Shown here one piece after another: positions 7,116 to 14,555 of a stretch of DNA of 64,000 nt (within the stretch, counting starts at the first letter, position 1; every line of letters begins with the position of its first letter). The stretch covers positions 4,415,294-4,479,293 of the forward strand of contig NZ_CP025572.1 of the NCBI RefSeq assembly GCF_018336975.1. Direction: 5' to 3'. Under the pieces are notes generated by a model. It was given only the letters and a program-made list of their open reading frames with translations. It was not told the origin of the DNA and made no database searches. Position numbers and translations under genes: made by a program. Origin of the DNA: Marinomonas sp. CT5. Its GTDB lineage: Bacteria > Pseudomonadota > Gammaproteobacteria > Pseudomonadales > Marinomonadaceae.

Positions 7116-8128
7116 TGTACGTACCAGTAAAGGGTGGTGAACAAGCAATTGCTGCTTCCCGTATAGCCGTAGAACGGAGTCGCCGAGGCGACGACACAAT
7201 CCCCGAGATTGAAATTAATCAAATCATGGCACAAATGTCGTTAGCTCTTGATCGGATCATGAGTGAGGGGGGCTTATACGATCGACGTTTTGCTGCTATT
7301 GCCTTTAAGCAAGCTCAGGGAGACATTGCCGAAGCGGTATTTCTCGTACGTGCTCATCGCGCGCAATTAGCCAATTTTGGCTCAAGCCAAAACATAGATC
7401 TAAAAACAATGCATTACAGTCGCCACATTTCCGCCACGCAAAAAGAGTTGGCTGGAGGGCAAATTTTAGGCGCCACTTACGACTACACCCACCGCTTACT
7501 GAATATGGATTTAGAACACTCTCGCCCTCAGTGCGAGTTACCTAAATCAGTGATAACAGCTCCCTCATCGCCCTCTAGCTCTGAGCCACTGTACGCAGAT
7601 CTTATCCGCACCGAAATATCTAAAGCTCCGATAGACATTACGCGAACTGTTTTGCCTTCTTTACCTGATCCTTGCGAGCGTCTCGCTCATCTCGCTCGTG
7701 GCGAAGAAGGCTACTTAACTGGATTAGCTTACGAGAGTTTGCGTAAAGCCTCAACGAGTCATCCCTATGTAGCGCAATTAATGAGAGGGAGCGTTGAAAT
7801 ATTCGTAGAGCTGGAAGACCTCAATTTAACCGTATCCATTGGTGAGGTTGAGTTAACTGCCTGCACTACTGTGGCTCCAAGTTTTAGCTCATCTCCACAT
7901 TTAGAAGCGGGTTTTGGTATTGCTTTTGGAGCTAACGAGCGTAAAGCCGTCGCCATGGCAATCGTAGATCAGCACTTTAAAATTGAGGGTGCTACCAGTG
8001 ATGCACTCATGCATACCGACGGAGTCGCTGCATCCGGCTATGTCAGCCATTTGAAATTACCTCATTACTCTGACTTTGATGCTGATTTAGCGCGTTTACG
8101 CCGAGTTCAGGCTAAGGAGGAAATATGA
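7115..8128 (+). CDS. phnI: C-P lyase core subunit PhnI (nucleosidase)
   Basis: A 337-aa PhnI homologue (E. coli 354 aa). PhnI is the catalytic nucleosidase that displaces adenine from ATP and attaches phosphonate to ribose. Conserved segments include MYVPVKGGEQAIAASRIAVE, the SEGGLYDRRFAAIAFKQAQG region, ILGATYDYTHRLL, LARGEEGYLTGLAYESLRKA, FGANERKAVAMAIVDQ, and the C-terminal GYVSHLKLPHYSDF. The two His of that last motif (H312 and H317) correspond to the metal-site histidines of the E. coli enzyme. It is slightly shortened in the variable middle part. It overlaps phnJ by 4 nt (ATGA). Confidence 0.94.
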   Translation: MYVPVKGGEQAIAASRIAVERSRRGDDTIPEIEINQIMAQMSLALDRIMSEGGLYDRRFAAIAFKQAQGDIAEAVFLVRAHRAQLANFGSSQNIDLKTMHYSRHISATQKELAGGQILGATYDYTHRLLNMDLEHSRPQCELPKSVITAPSSPSSSEPLYADLIRTEISKAPIDITRTVLPSLPDPCERLAHLARGEEGYLTGLAYESLRKASTSHPYVAQLMRGSVEIFVELEDLNLTVSIGEVELTACTTVAPSFSSSPHLEAGFGIAFGANERKAVAMAIVDQHFKIEGATSDALMHTDGVAASGYVSHLKLPHYSDFDADLARLRRVQAKEEI

Positions 8129-8937
8129 ATTATGCCTACCTTGATCTACCGTCCAAACAAGAAATACGTCGTAAAACCCTAAAAGCACTCTGTCTACCTG
8201 GACGTCAAATACCTTTCTCAGCTCCTGAGCTACCCATTGCCTATGGTTGGGGGGTAGGAGGCATGGCTATTACCGCTGCCTTATTAGAACCGAATGACAC
8301 GTTAAAGGTAGTCGATCATGGTTCGGATGATACCGTTAATGCCCTGAATATCGGGGATTTTTTTACTAAAACGGCAAACATATCAATTACGACAACAAGC
8401 TCAAAGGCTACTCTCATTCAAACGCGTCAGCGAGTCCCTGAAAGCCCGTTGCGGGAAGAGCAAATTGTGGTGTACCAAGTTCCTCGACCTGACCCTCTAC
8501 GTGGATTTATTAATGATGCGGCCGAAGCACTGACACGGCACGCACATCATGATTACGGTGTCGTGTTAAGCGCTCTATTTGAAACATGGTTGCAACAAGA
8601 TGAGGCGTGCTTAGGATACGACCACCCTGTGATTGTTAATGATGGGGTCTTAATGTCACCGTCGCCTATTCCTGCTATGGATAACCCCCGCATGGCGATG
8701 ATGCCTGCTATTCAGATTTTTGGCGCCGCACGCGAGCGACGAATTTATGCATTGCCTGCCTATACACCCTTAGCAAACTTAGCTTTTGTTGACCTGCCTG
8801 CTAGCCTGAAAAAAGTCGATATAGCATGTTGTATCTGCGGCTCATCTATTCATTATTTGGATAATATTGGTACGTCAAACACCCCCCATTGGGTATGTTC
8901 CGACTCCGAAGCATGCAAGGAGCGCGCTCATGTTTAG
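8125..8937 (+). CDS. phnJ: Carbon-phosphorus lyase catalytic subunit PhnJ (radical SAM)
   Basis: A 270-aa PhnJ homologue (E. coli 281 aa), the radical S-adenosylmethionine enzyme that breaks the C-P bond. All catalytic features are present. C235 and C238 (CCIC) plus C258 should hold the 4Fe-4S cluster, C264 (CSDSEAC) matches the catalytic thiyl cysteine, and G26 (LPGRQIPF) matches the glycyl-radical glycine. Other conserved segments are IAYGWGVGGM, LKVVDHGSDDT, ATLIQTRQRVPESPL and the PSPIPAMDNPRMAMMPAIQI stretch. AAGGAGG precedes the ATG, which overlaps phnI. The intact active site argues that the complex still performs radical cleavage. Confidence 0.96.
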   Translation: MNYAYLDLPSKQEIRRKTLKALCLPGRQIPFSAPELPIAYGWGVGGMAITAALLEPNDTLKVVDHGSDDTVNALNIGDFFTKTANISITTTSSKATLIQTRQRVPESPLREEQIVVYQVPRPDPLRGFINDAAEALTRHAHHDYGVVLSALFETWLQQDEACLGYDHPVIVNDGVLMSPSPIPAMDNPRMAMMPAIQIFGAARERRIYALPAYTPLANLAFVDLPASLKKVDIACCICGSSIHYLDNIGTSNTPHWVCSDSEACKERAHV

Positions 8938-9694
8938 CTTGCCAGATCCCGTGCTGACAGCACAGGCTATCTCACTTGAAATAGCTGGGCACCGTATTTT
9001 GTCGGATTGTCACCTCAAGCTTTATCCTTCCGAGGTTCTCGCTTTAGTCGGCCCCTCAGGTGCTGGAAAATCAAGTCTTCTGAATATACTTGCTGGACGA
9101 CAGCTATCTAACAACTGTCAGGCTCTTTCCCTTTTAGGCCAGGATTTACTACGTACCAGTCTTTATCAAACTAACCTTTTACGTCGGCGGGCGTGTGGCT
9201 ATGTGGCTCAGGATGCCAGCACAACCCTAAACCTGAGACAAAGTGCCGCCACTAATATCGTACGTCGTCTTTTTGATTTAGGTGACAACCGTGCGGTTGA
9301 TGCACTCAAACAAGCACAAAAATGGGGCCAGCGACTTGGTTTATGTCCAGAACGATTACATGAGCCAGTGAAGAACTTTTCGGGAGGGATGCGCCAACGC
9401 GTACAAATCGCTGCGGCCATGATCCATCAGCCGAGCATTTTATTTTTAGATGAACCCACTGCTGGTCTCGACTCAGTCGCTCAAGCAGATTTTTTAGATG
9501 TGCTCTCTAATTTGAGAAACCAAACACAGACTGCCATGGTGTTTGTGACTCATGACTTACGTCTAGCTCGACTCATTGCTGATCGGGCCATCGTGATGGA
9601 TCAAGGCCGCATCGTCAGCGAATCCATTATGGATCGTTTGCTTACTGAGCCTGAGCATCTCATCGCCCAAGCTCTTGTTAAGGCAATGATTTAA
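8930..9694 (+). CDS. phnK: C-P lyase accessory ATPase PhnK
   Basis: An ABC-type ATPase of 254 aa from the ATG at 8930, chosen because AAGGAG at 8917-8922 sits 7 nt upstream; a longer frame starts inside phnJ. Walker A is GPSGAGKSS, the signature FSGGMRQRVQIAAAM, Walker B ILFLDEPTAGLD, and the switch FVTHD. The spacing is typical of PhnK (E. coli 252 aa), which docks as a dimer on the PhnJ subunits of the core complex. It overlaps phnJ by 8 nt and phnL by 1 nt. Its place after phnJ distinguishes it from an importer ATPase. Confidence 0.92.
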   Translation: MFSLPDPVLTAQAISLEIAGHRILSDCHLKLYPSEVLALVGPSGAGKSSLLNILAGRQLSNNCQALSLLGQDLLRTSLYQTNLLRRRACGYVAQDASTTLNLRQSAATNIVRRLFDLGDNRAVDALKQAQKWGQRLGLCPERLHEPVKNFSGGMRQRVQIAAAMIHQPSILFLDEPTAGLDSVAQADFLDVLSNLRNQTQTAMVFVTHDLRLARLIADRAIVMDQGRIVSESIMDRLLTEPEHLIAQALVKAMI

Positions 9695-10308
9695 TGAATA
9701 AACCAACTGTGATTTTGCAGTATGAAGGCAATGGCATACATCATGGGCCACTTCGCATAACGGCACAAACAGGGCAGATAGTACAGATCTGGGGAGCGTC
9801 AGGCTCAGGAAAATCGACTTTGCTCTCACGAATTTGGGGAAGTCGAAGCTTAGGAACGGCACACTTGTGCATACGAACCCACGATCAGCAGTTCACACCA
9901 AGCACAATGACACCCGCCCACTTTGCATTTCTACGCTCACGATTAATGTCGTACGTAGGGCAACATCCTACCGTACTACCTCGCGAAAAACTTGTGGATT
10001 GGTTTGCTCTAGTCCCCACAAAGACAGTACTCGACGGACTAAGACTGCTGGACCTCTCTCCTAGCTTACTCTCTCGCTATGCCTGTGATGTCTCTGGTGG
10101 TGAACTACAGCGTTTTATGTTGCTTCACGCTTATTTTTCTTCTCCTCCAATCTTACTTTTAGATGAGCCCTGTACAGGATTGGATCCAGAGCGTAGTCAT
10201 CAGGTGAGCACGCTTTTATTACAGGCTAAAGCCGCTCAGAAACTGGTTATTTACACCAGTCATACGAGTGCCAGTTGGGTGGATCAGTCAATCTCTTTAG
10301 ACGGTTAA
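9694..10308 (+). CDS. phnL: C-P lyase accessory ATPase PhnL (short, divergent)
   Basis: An ABC-type ATPase of 204 aa, about 20 aa shorter than E. coli PhnL. Walker A is GASGSGKST, the signature VSGGELQRFM, Walker B ILLLDEPCTGLDPE, and SYVGQHPTVLPR matches the SQFLRVIPR segment of PhnL. In the E. coli system PhnK and PhnL form a double ABC dimer on the core complex. The start overlaps the phnK stop (TAATG). No phnM follows; a 17-bp palindrome and a truncated exported-protein gene come next, so phnL is the last intact gene of the operon. Confidence 0.85.
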   Translation: MNKPTVILQYEGNGIHHGPLRITAQTGQIVQIWGASGSGKSTLLSRIWGSRSLGTAHLCIRTHDQQFTPSTMTPAHFAFLRSRLMSYVGQHPTVLPREKLVDWFALVPTKTVLDGLRLLDLSPSLLSRYACDVSGGELQRFMLLHAYFSSPPILLLDEPCTGLDPERSHQVSTLLLQAKAAQKLVIYTSHTSASWVDQSISLDG

Positions 10309-10315
10309 ACCGTCT
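10299..10315 (+). terminator. Perfect 17-bp palindrome at the phnL stop codon
   Basis: AGACGGTTAAACCGTCT spans the phnL stop and forms a 7-bp stem with a TAA loop. The downstream ACATTTAATTTAA is AT-rich but not a clean T-run, so it may be a weak terminator or an attenuator between phnL and the next (truncated) gene. Confidence 0.4.
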
Positions 10316-10346
10316 ACATTTAATTTAACCTGGAAAAGTACTCATA

Positions 10347-10411
10347 ATGAAAAAAATTTTATTGGGATCTGCGTTGAGTGTAGGTTGCCTAAACTTCGTT
10401 CATGCCCATGC
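10347..10411 (+). pseudogene. Truncated exported-protein gene after phnL (signal peptide only)
   Basis: ATG at 10347 begins MKKILLGSALSVGCLNFVHA, a textbook signal peptide. After about 20-22 codons the sequence switches abruptly to GC-rich DNA that reads as a gene on the opposite strand. The frame remains open by chance to 10706, but that part is the antisense of the fragment at 10389-10712. The original protein was probably periplasmic or outer-membrane and co-transcribed with the phn operon; an outer-membrane receptor for the FecBCD-type importer would be logical but cannot be shown. Confidence 0.65.
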
Positions 10412-10712
10412 GGTCGGCCACGTCATAGATGGAACTGCGGAAGGTGGTAGGCCGTCCGCCACGCTGGTAAACCGTGCGGCTGGTACTGCTTACCTCCATT
10501 TCCTCGCGTTCCTCTGGTTCGTGCTGTCCTTCTCCCTGGTAACTGGCCAGCAAGTCGGCCTGTGCTTCCAGTCCGTGCAGCTCGGCACGGGTGCGGTGCA
10601 TTTGGCTGGAAAGCTCGGCGGCCTTGTCCTGGTCGCCCTGCTGTTCGGCCTGGGCTTTCTCGCTGTCCAGTTTGGCCAGCTTCTCGCGTTCTTTGTGAGA
10701 CTGTAAAGTCAC
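10389..10712 (-). pseudogene. GC-rich plasmid-type gene fragment (coiled coil)
   Basis: The minus strand encodes up to 107 aa: a charged coiled coil (LDSEKAQAEQQGDQDKAAEL) followed by RGGRPTTFRSSIYDVADRMG. The only upstream start is a GTG with no clear ribosome site. The C-terminus runs into the signal-peptide gene at about 10408, so both ends look truncated. Base composition is clearly higher in GC than the phn operon and similar to the resolvase segment at 314-1232. I do not recognise the family; a plasmid mobilisation or partition gene is possible. Confidence 0.5.
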
Positions 10713-10813
10713 TTATAGAGTGGGTTCAGGAGTTGGGCAGATTCCCCCCGTTTGAGTTCTAGCTAGTAATAGAGCCGGTCTTAGTGCCGGCTTTAAATTT
10801 GAAAGGCATGTTA

Positions 10814-10841
10814 GTATCACGGTGATATATCACCGTGATAC
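10814..10841. promoter_or_regulatory. Perfect 28-bp palindromic operator
   Basis: GTATCACGGTGATA followed by its exact reverse complement TATCACCGTGATAC gives a 28-bp perfect palindrome; flanking GTTAG and CTAAC extend the symmetry with an offset. Palindromes of this form are bound by small dimeric repressors of phages and plasmids. It lies just upstream of a strong promoter (10891-10918). No repressor gene is adjacent, so the controlling protein is unknown. Confidence 0.7.
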
Positions 10842-10872
10842 CAACTAACCCATATATATCCCTTTTAACTCC

Positions 10873-10918
10873 TTTTGTACAAAAATACATTTGTACAAAT
10901 GTACATTTGAGATATAAT
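10873..10918 (+). promoter_or_regulatory. Strong promoter overlapped by TTTGTACAAA operator repeats
   Basis: TTGTAC (10891-10896) and TATAAT (10913-10918) are separated by 16 bp and form a good sigma-70 promoter. TTTTGTACAAAAA (10873-10885) and ATTTGTACAAAT (around the -35) are two copies of the palindrome TTTGTACAAA, with a third GTACAT half-site. This looks like a repressed plasmid promoter. The first transcribed base should be near 10925. Confidence 0.7.
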
Positions 10919-10924
10919 TCAAAG

Positions 10925-11114
10925 TGTAGAAGGGCTTTATGGAGTTAGGGGTTCCTGGCAATACCGCTTCATTTTTAAGCTACCAGTAACGAGTCAGGCT
11001 AGTTACTGTCCTTAGTTAGGTCATCCTGTGATGACCGCCTTGAACCCTAGTGCTAAAAGGTTGCCACGAACTAAATTATTTTTAAAAGAGCATACGACTT
11101 ATGCTCTTTTTTTT
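10925..11114 (+). ncRNA. Candidate structured RNA with its own terminator
   Basis: From the predicted start to the terminator is about 190 nt with no convincing protein. Two hairpins are visible: CAGTAAC/GTTACTG (10984-10990 with 11002-11008) and GGTCATC-CTGT-GATGACC (11019-11036). A terminator hairpin ends the unit. A regulated promoter, stacked hairpins and a dedicated terminator suggest a small RNA such as a plasmid control RNA, or a leader. No known RNA family is recognised. Confidence 0.5.
11084..11114 (+). terminator. Rho-independent terminator
   Basis: AAAAGAGCAT (11084-11093), a 7-nt loop and ATGCTCTTTT (11101-11110) form a 10-bp stem followed by more T residues. It closes the candidate RNA unit that starts near 10925. 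Confidence 0.85.
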
Positions 11115-11279
11115 CGTCTATATGGTGGCTATAACAGTACCAGGATGAGAAAAGCGACTGTAGGCCGTTATGATGTTGTAATGCTGGTTTGCCCCTACGC
11201 CATTCAAAGATAAGACTATTATCCCAGTAGAGCTTTCTATAACCAAAGGTTTATCAGGAGCTTTTCTATAGTCTGCTAG

Positions 11280-11483
11280 TATTTCAGCCCCAGGACTGAT
11301 GTCATTGCACGGTATGAGGATAAGGCAGCAGAGTTTGATGATTTCAATAAACGACAGACTGCTATCAATTTAACGACGGCAACACTAACAGTCTTGATGG
11401 ATCAGAGCCTAAACAATACTAATCACGTCTTAGTTCATTACAATCAAAAAAAACCAACGTGTAATTATGTGCAGTTTATCTGA
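11280..11483 (+). pseudogene. Open frame without a start codon, possible gene remnant
   Basis: The frame is open for about 67 codons and contains VIARYEDKAAEFDDFNKRQT followed by a helical segment (ATLTVLMDQSLNN). It starts right after an in-frame TAG, has no ATG before its middle and no ribosome site. It looks like the C-terminal remainder of a plasmid or phage gene. The rest of 11,115-11,499 shows nothing recognisable. Confidence 0.3.
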
Positions 11484-11499
11484 TCACTACACAGCTGAT

Positions 11500-11883
11500 T
11501 TAAACAACAACCCCGTGGCTAATCTGCCCTATAAGATCTCTTACTCTATTTATTCCTTCTTTAGTAGCCATAATCGACTCTGGTGACTTACCACCTAACG
11601 CTAGTGCAGGTGCTTTAATCCATGATTTCCATTTGTCTTCGTCACCAAACAGCTCTAGACCCAATTGATGAACTCTTTCATTCAACTCTCTCATTTCAGA
11701 TGCATCAACTAATTCTAGAATTGCCGCGTATGTGTCAGCGGGAATACAGTAAAATACGGGATTACCATCCTTCATAATAGCAACTGGACTACCTTTTGAA
11801 TCATTCAAAACACGATCAAGACTGCTCTCAATATCATGAATATCGATGCATTTTTCGGCATAATTTTTTCGTTTAGTGCTCAT
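11500..11883 (-). CDS. Hybrid antitoxin: Phd-like N-terminus with MbcA/ParS-type C-terminus
   Basis: A 127-aa protein with two antitoxin signatures. Residues about 12-65 (IHDIESSLDRVLNDSKGSPV, then AIMKDGNPVFYCIPADTYAA) look like the Phd/YefM DNA-binding fold. Residues about 85-127 (ALALGGKSPESIMATKEG, then VRDLIGQISHG) match the toxin-binding domain of Xre/MbcA/ParS antitoxins, which normally pair with RES-type toxins. No toxin gene is adjacent on either side. It lies 86 nt downstream of another Phd-type antitoxin on the same strand and may be co-transcribed with it. Fusion of these two domains is unusual. Confidence 0.7.
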   Translation of the reverse strand: MSTKRKNYAEKCIDIHDIESSLDRVLNDSKGSPVAIMKDGNPVFYCIPADTYAAILELVDASEMRELNERVHQLGLELFGDEDKWKSWIKAPALALGGKSPESIMATKEGINRVRDLIGQISHGVVV

Positions 11884-11969
11884 ATCTCTTCCCTAACATG
11901 ACTGATAAGTACAATGATGATTAACTGTCTAGGAAACTGGGTCCATACCAGCTATCAGGAAAAATGAAC

Positions 11970-12227
11970 CTATAGTCCATTTATTATCTGCTGCATATGG
12001 TCATTCACAGAGCTTTCACAATAACGTCCAGCCTCAATATCAGCCCTAGCTTCTAGTAAGGCAATCTCAAGCTCATACTCTCTGAACTTAGAGTATTTAT
12101 GCAAATCCATCACGACATATGTATCTCTACCTCGGACAGAGATAATAACTTCTTCATCTTCTAACAAACCGGCCTCAATTGCAGACACACCCTTAGTTTT
12201 TAAATCATTAGCAGTAACAACACTCAT
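11970..12227 (-). CDS. Phd/YefM-family antitoxin without a toxin partner
   Basis: An 85-aa Phd/YefM antitoxin. SVVTANDLKTKGVSAIEAGL, the VIISVRGRDTYVVMDLHKY core and the acidic C-terminal helix LLEARADIEAGRY are typical. Such proteins neutralise RelE/ParE-type toxins encoded just downstream and repress their own promoter. Here the downstream 86 nt hold no toxin frame. A perfect operator-like palindrome lies 19 nt upstream of the start. It is therefore an orphan antitoxin, either a relic or an anti-addiction gene. Confidence 0.85.
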   Translation of the reverse strand: MSVVTANDLKTKGVSAIEAGLLEDEEVIISVRGRDTYVVMDLHKYSKFREYELEIALLEARADIEAGRYCESSVNDHMQQIINGL

Positions 12228-12245
12228 AAGCTCACCTCTTTTTTC

Positions 12246-12267
12246 CTTTTAATAGTACTATTAAAAG
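12246..12267. promoter_or_regulatory. 22-bp palindromic operator of the antitoxin gene
   Basis: CTTTTAATAGT followed by its exact reverse complement ACTATTAAAAG forms a perfect 22-bp palindrome just upstream of the Phd-type antitoxin start at 12227. Phd-family proteins bind such palindromes to repress their own transcription. Confidence 0.75.
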
Positions 12268-12823
12268 TACGATCTGGACTTCCCAGACACTTGTGGTCTG
12301 TATGAATATCTAAAAAACCACAAAAAATGATTCATCACTCTTCTAATACACCAATTATATGCAATTATATTTTTTCTTATAAATTATATGTTTTCTTATA
12401 ATTGGCCACTTTCCTCTAGAGGTATGACATAAAACAACAAAGCTTCATCTTCTAAAAATTAATAATGCAATTGATTTTTAAGGTTTTTTATTGAAACTGA
12501 GTTGTGGGTTCTTATAGCAACCCAATGCTTTTAGCATAAAACTATTTATGCTCAATCAAGTATTCAAGCATATTTGAAGTAGTTGCTGCCAATGAGGAGG
12601 AAGCACTGAGCCTAAAGGCTCAAGCAGAGATTCCAAGTTGAAACCGTAATACCATCTAGCATAACTCTTGCGTGTCCATCAGATAAGTCCCAACGCTCCT
12701 GTGGACATTGTTCCAATAGCTATAAGTCAACCGTTGCGATTATCTTGTCTGCTGGCACTTTACTGGCATAATCTTTGGCTCCTTCATCGTTCATTGAACA
12801 CCTCGCCATCACTATTGTTTGAA
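12268..12823. other. AT-rich gap between the antitoxin operator and umuC
   Basis: No gene of convincing length. It contains an inverted repeat CCAATTATA/TATAATTGG (12351-12359 and 12397-12405) enclosing a repeated TTTTCTTATAA motif. On the minus strand a short frame reads MNDEGAKDYASKVPADKIIA (from 12794), behind umuC. Another patch reads WDLSDGHARVMLDGI. These look like debris of lost genes. Confidence 0.5.
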
Positions 12824-14095
12824 TCAATACACTTTGGGTAACTCATCCCACCTGGTCGTATAGGCTGGCGATAGGTGTTCGCGTTTCATTGACCATTGAG
12901 GTGACACGCCTTGCGAGGCGAAGAAGACGTTGCCTAGGCCGCTGTGATTGATTTTGTCCACGACGTTCATTAGGGCTTTTGAGTTGATTTTTGTATTGTC
13001 GGCTCGGAATAAATCTTGTTGGAATGCACCATGTTCGTAGAAATCGGCGAGCATTACACCGCCTTTGGCGTAGCGATAACCTGCACGATAGATGCGACGA
13101 AACAGCACGTCGGCCACTTCTAATAAGTCTCGCGTGTCGTCAGTTGGGTTGGGGAGTTCTGCAGACAGGGTTTTCGAATATTGCGGTTCGTTTGGAATAA
13201 AGGGACTGGTGCGAAGGAACACACTCACCACGCGGCAAAGGCGTTTTTCACCGCGTAGTTTCTCGGCAGCTCTGGTTGTGTACTTAGCGATCGCTTCCCG
13301 TAGTTCTTGTTTGTCTGTCACCTTATGACCAAATGACCGACTGCAAATGATTTGCTGTTTAGTTGGCCTGACTAATTCCAAATCCAAACACGACACCCCA
13401 TTCAACTCTCGAATAGTTCGCTCCAACACCACAGAAAACTCACTTCGAATCGATTTAGGGTCAGCATTCGCCAGATCCAACGCTGTGTTGATTCCCCTCG
13501 CCTTTAGCTTTGCCGTGGTACGACGGCCAACACCCCATACGTCACTCACATCCAACAAAGCCAACAAGCGCTTTTGTCTGTCTGGGTCCATCAAATCTAC
13601 CACCGAACCAGTGGCTGGGTATTTCTTCGCCGCATGGTTGGCCAATTTCGCTAGCGTCTTGGTGGGCGCGATGCCCACGCCTACCGTAATGCCCGTCCAT
13701 TGATCGACCTTGGCCTTTACTCGTTTGCCAAACGCTAGCAAATCCGTCACGTGATCAACACCGGTTAAATCCATAAAGGCTTCATCAATGGAATACACTT
13801 CCAGCCGTGGCGCTTCCTCTTCTAAGATGGTCATCACCCGATTCGACAAATCCGCATACAGCGCATAGTTCGACGAAAAGCAGACAATGCCGTGCTTTTT
13901 TATCTCGTCCTGAACCTGAAACATCGGCACGCCCATCTTAATCCCCAGCTCCTTTACCTCTTTAGAACGCGCGACAATACAACCATCGTTATTCGACAAC
14001 ACCGCAACAGGCGTGTGTTTCAAATCTGGCCGAAACAGCTTCTCGCAGCTGGCGTAGAAATTATTGCAATCGACCAAGGCAAAGACCGTCTTCAT
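12824..14095 (-). CDS. umuC: DNA polymerase V catalytic subunit UmuC
   Basis: A 423-aa Y-family translesion polymerase. The first catalytic motif is ALVDCNNFYASCEKLFRPD, the second is VEVYSIDEAFMDL-like (LEVYSIDEAFMDLTGV, near residue 100), and VGVGIAPTKTLAKLANHAAK follows. The helix-hairpin-helix segment DVWGVGRRTTAKLKARGI is also present. Length matches UmuC (about 422 aa). The chosen ATG overlaps the umuD stop (TGATG). With UmuD' it forms polymerase V for bypass of DNA lesions. Transcription comes from the LexA-controlled umuD promoter. Position in the accessory region suggests a mobile copy of the rumAB/impCAB kind. Confidence 0.96.
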   Translation of the reverse strand: MKTVFALVDCNNFYASCEKLFRPDLKHTPVAVLSNNDGCIVARSKEVKELGIKMGVPMFQVQDEIKKHGIVCFSSNYALYADLSNRVMTILEEEAPRLEVYSIDEAFMDLTGVDHVTDLLAFGKRVKAKVDQWTGITVGVGIAPTKTLAKLANHAAKKYPATGSVVDLMDPDRQKRLLALLDVSDVWGVGRRTTAKLKARGINTALDLANADPKSIRSEFSVVLERTIRELNGVSCLDLELVRPTKQQIICSRSFGHKVTDKQELREAIAKYTTRAAEKLRGEKRLCRVVSVFLRTSPFIPNEPQYSKTLSAELPNPTDDTRDLLEVADVLFRRIYRAGYRYAKGGVMLADFYEHGAFQQDLFRADNTKINSKALMNVVDKINHSGLGNVFFASQGVSPQWSMKREHLSPAYTTRWDELPKVY

Positions 14096-14541
14096 CAACC
14101 GCGCTCGTACTTACGAACCACACCCGTTACCACGCCGAAGATTTCCAGCTCAGACTCTTCGGTAATATGAATGGCTTTGTAGGCTTTGTTCTTCGGACGA
14201 AGTAACACATTAGGTTGAAGCTCCAATGTCTTCACCGTCATTTCCCCATGAATACAGGCAATCACAATATCCCCATGACGCGCGGTTAATGAACGATCCA
14301 CCACCAACACATCACCCGAATGAATGCCTACATCGATCATCGAATCTCCCTGAGCACGGACGTAAAACGTCGCGTTCGGGTGAGCGACACAGAACTCATT
14401 TAAGTCTAAAGATTTTTCAACAAAGTCCTGAGCGGGCGAAGGAAAACCCGCCGATACCGAATCCACATACAAAGGGATTCGCACACTATTGGCCGCGATA
14501 AACGCCGCCGACTCAGACACACCAAGATAAGTCACACGCAT
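14095..14541 (-). CDS. umuD: Polymerase V subunit UmuD (self-cleaving)
   Basis: A 148-aa UmuD homologue from the ATG at 14541; a TTG-started longer frame is less likely. The RecA-stimulated cleavage site is A31-G32 in SVSAGFPSPAQDF. The catalytic Ser-Lys pair is S67 (AQGDSMID) and K104 (MTVKTL). The LexA-family fold follows, with HSGDVLVVDRSLTARHGDIV. It is the first gene of the umuDC operon. A near-consensus LexA box lies 14 nt upstream of the start. Confidence 0.95.
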   Translation of the reverse strand: MRVTYLGVSESAAFIAANSVRIPLYVDSVSAGFPSPAQDFVEKSLDLNEFCVAHPNATFYVRAQGDSMIDVGIHSGDVLVVDRSLTARHGDIVIACIHGEMTVKTLELQPNVLLRPKNKAYKAIHITEESELEIFGVVTGVVRKYERG

Positions 14542-14555
14542 GATCAACACCAAAA

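Noticed and set aside
8867..8929. A longer PhnK start inside phnJ
   Set aside because: The extra residues duplicate the phnJ coding region in another frame; the ATG at 8930 has an AAGGAG site at the proper distance.
10347..10706. A 119-aa plus-strand frame beginning with a signal peptide, seemingly a membrane protein
   Set aside because: Only the first ~20 codons belong to a real gene. The hydrophobic remainder is the antisense of a GC-rich coding fragment on the minus strand (10389-10712).
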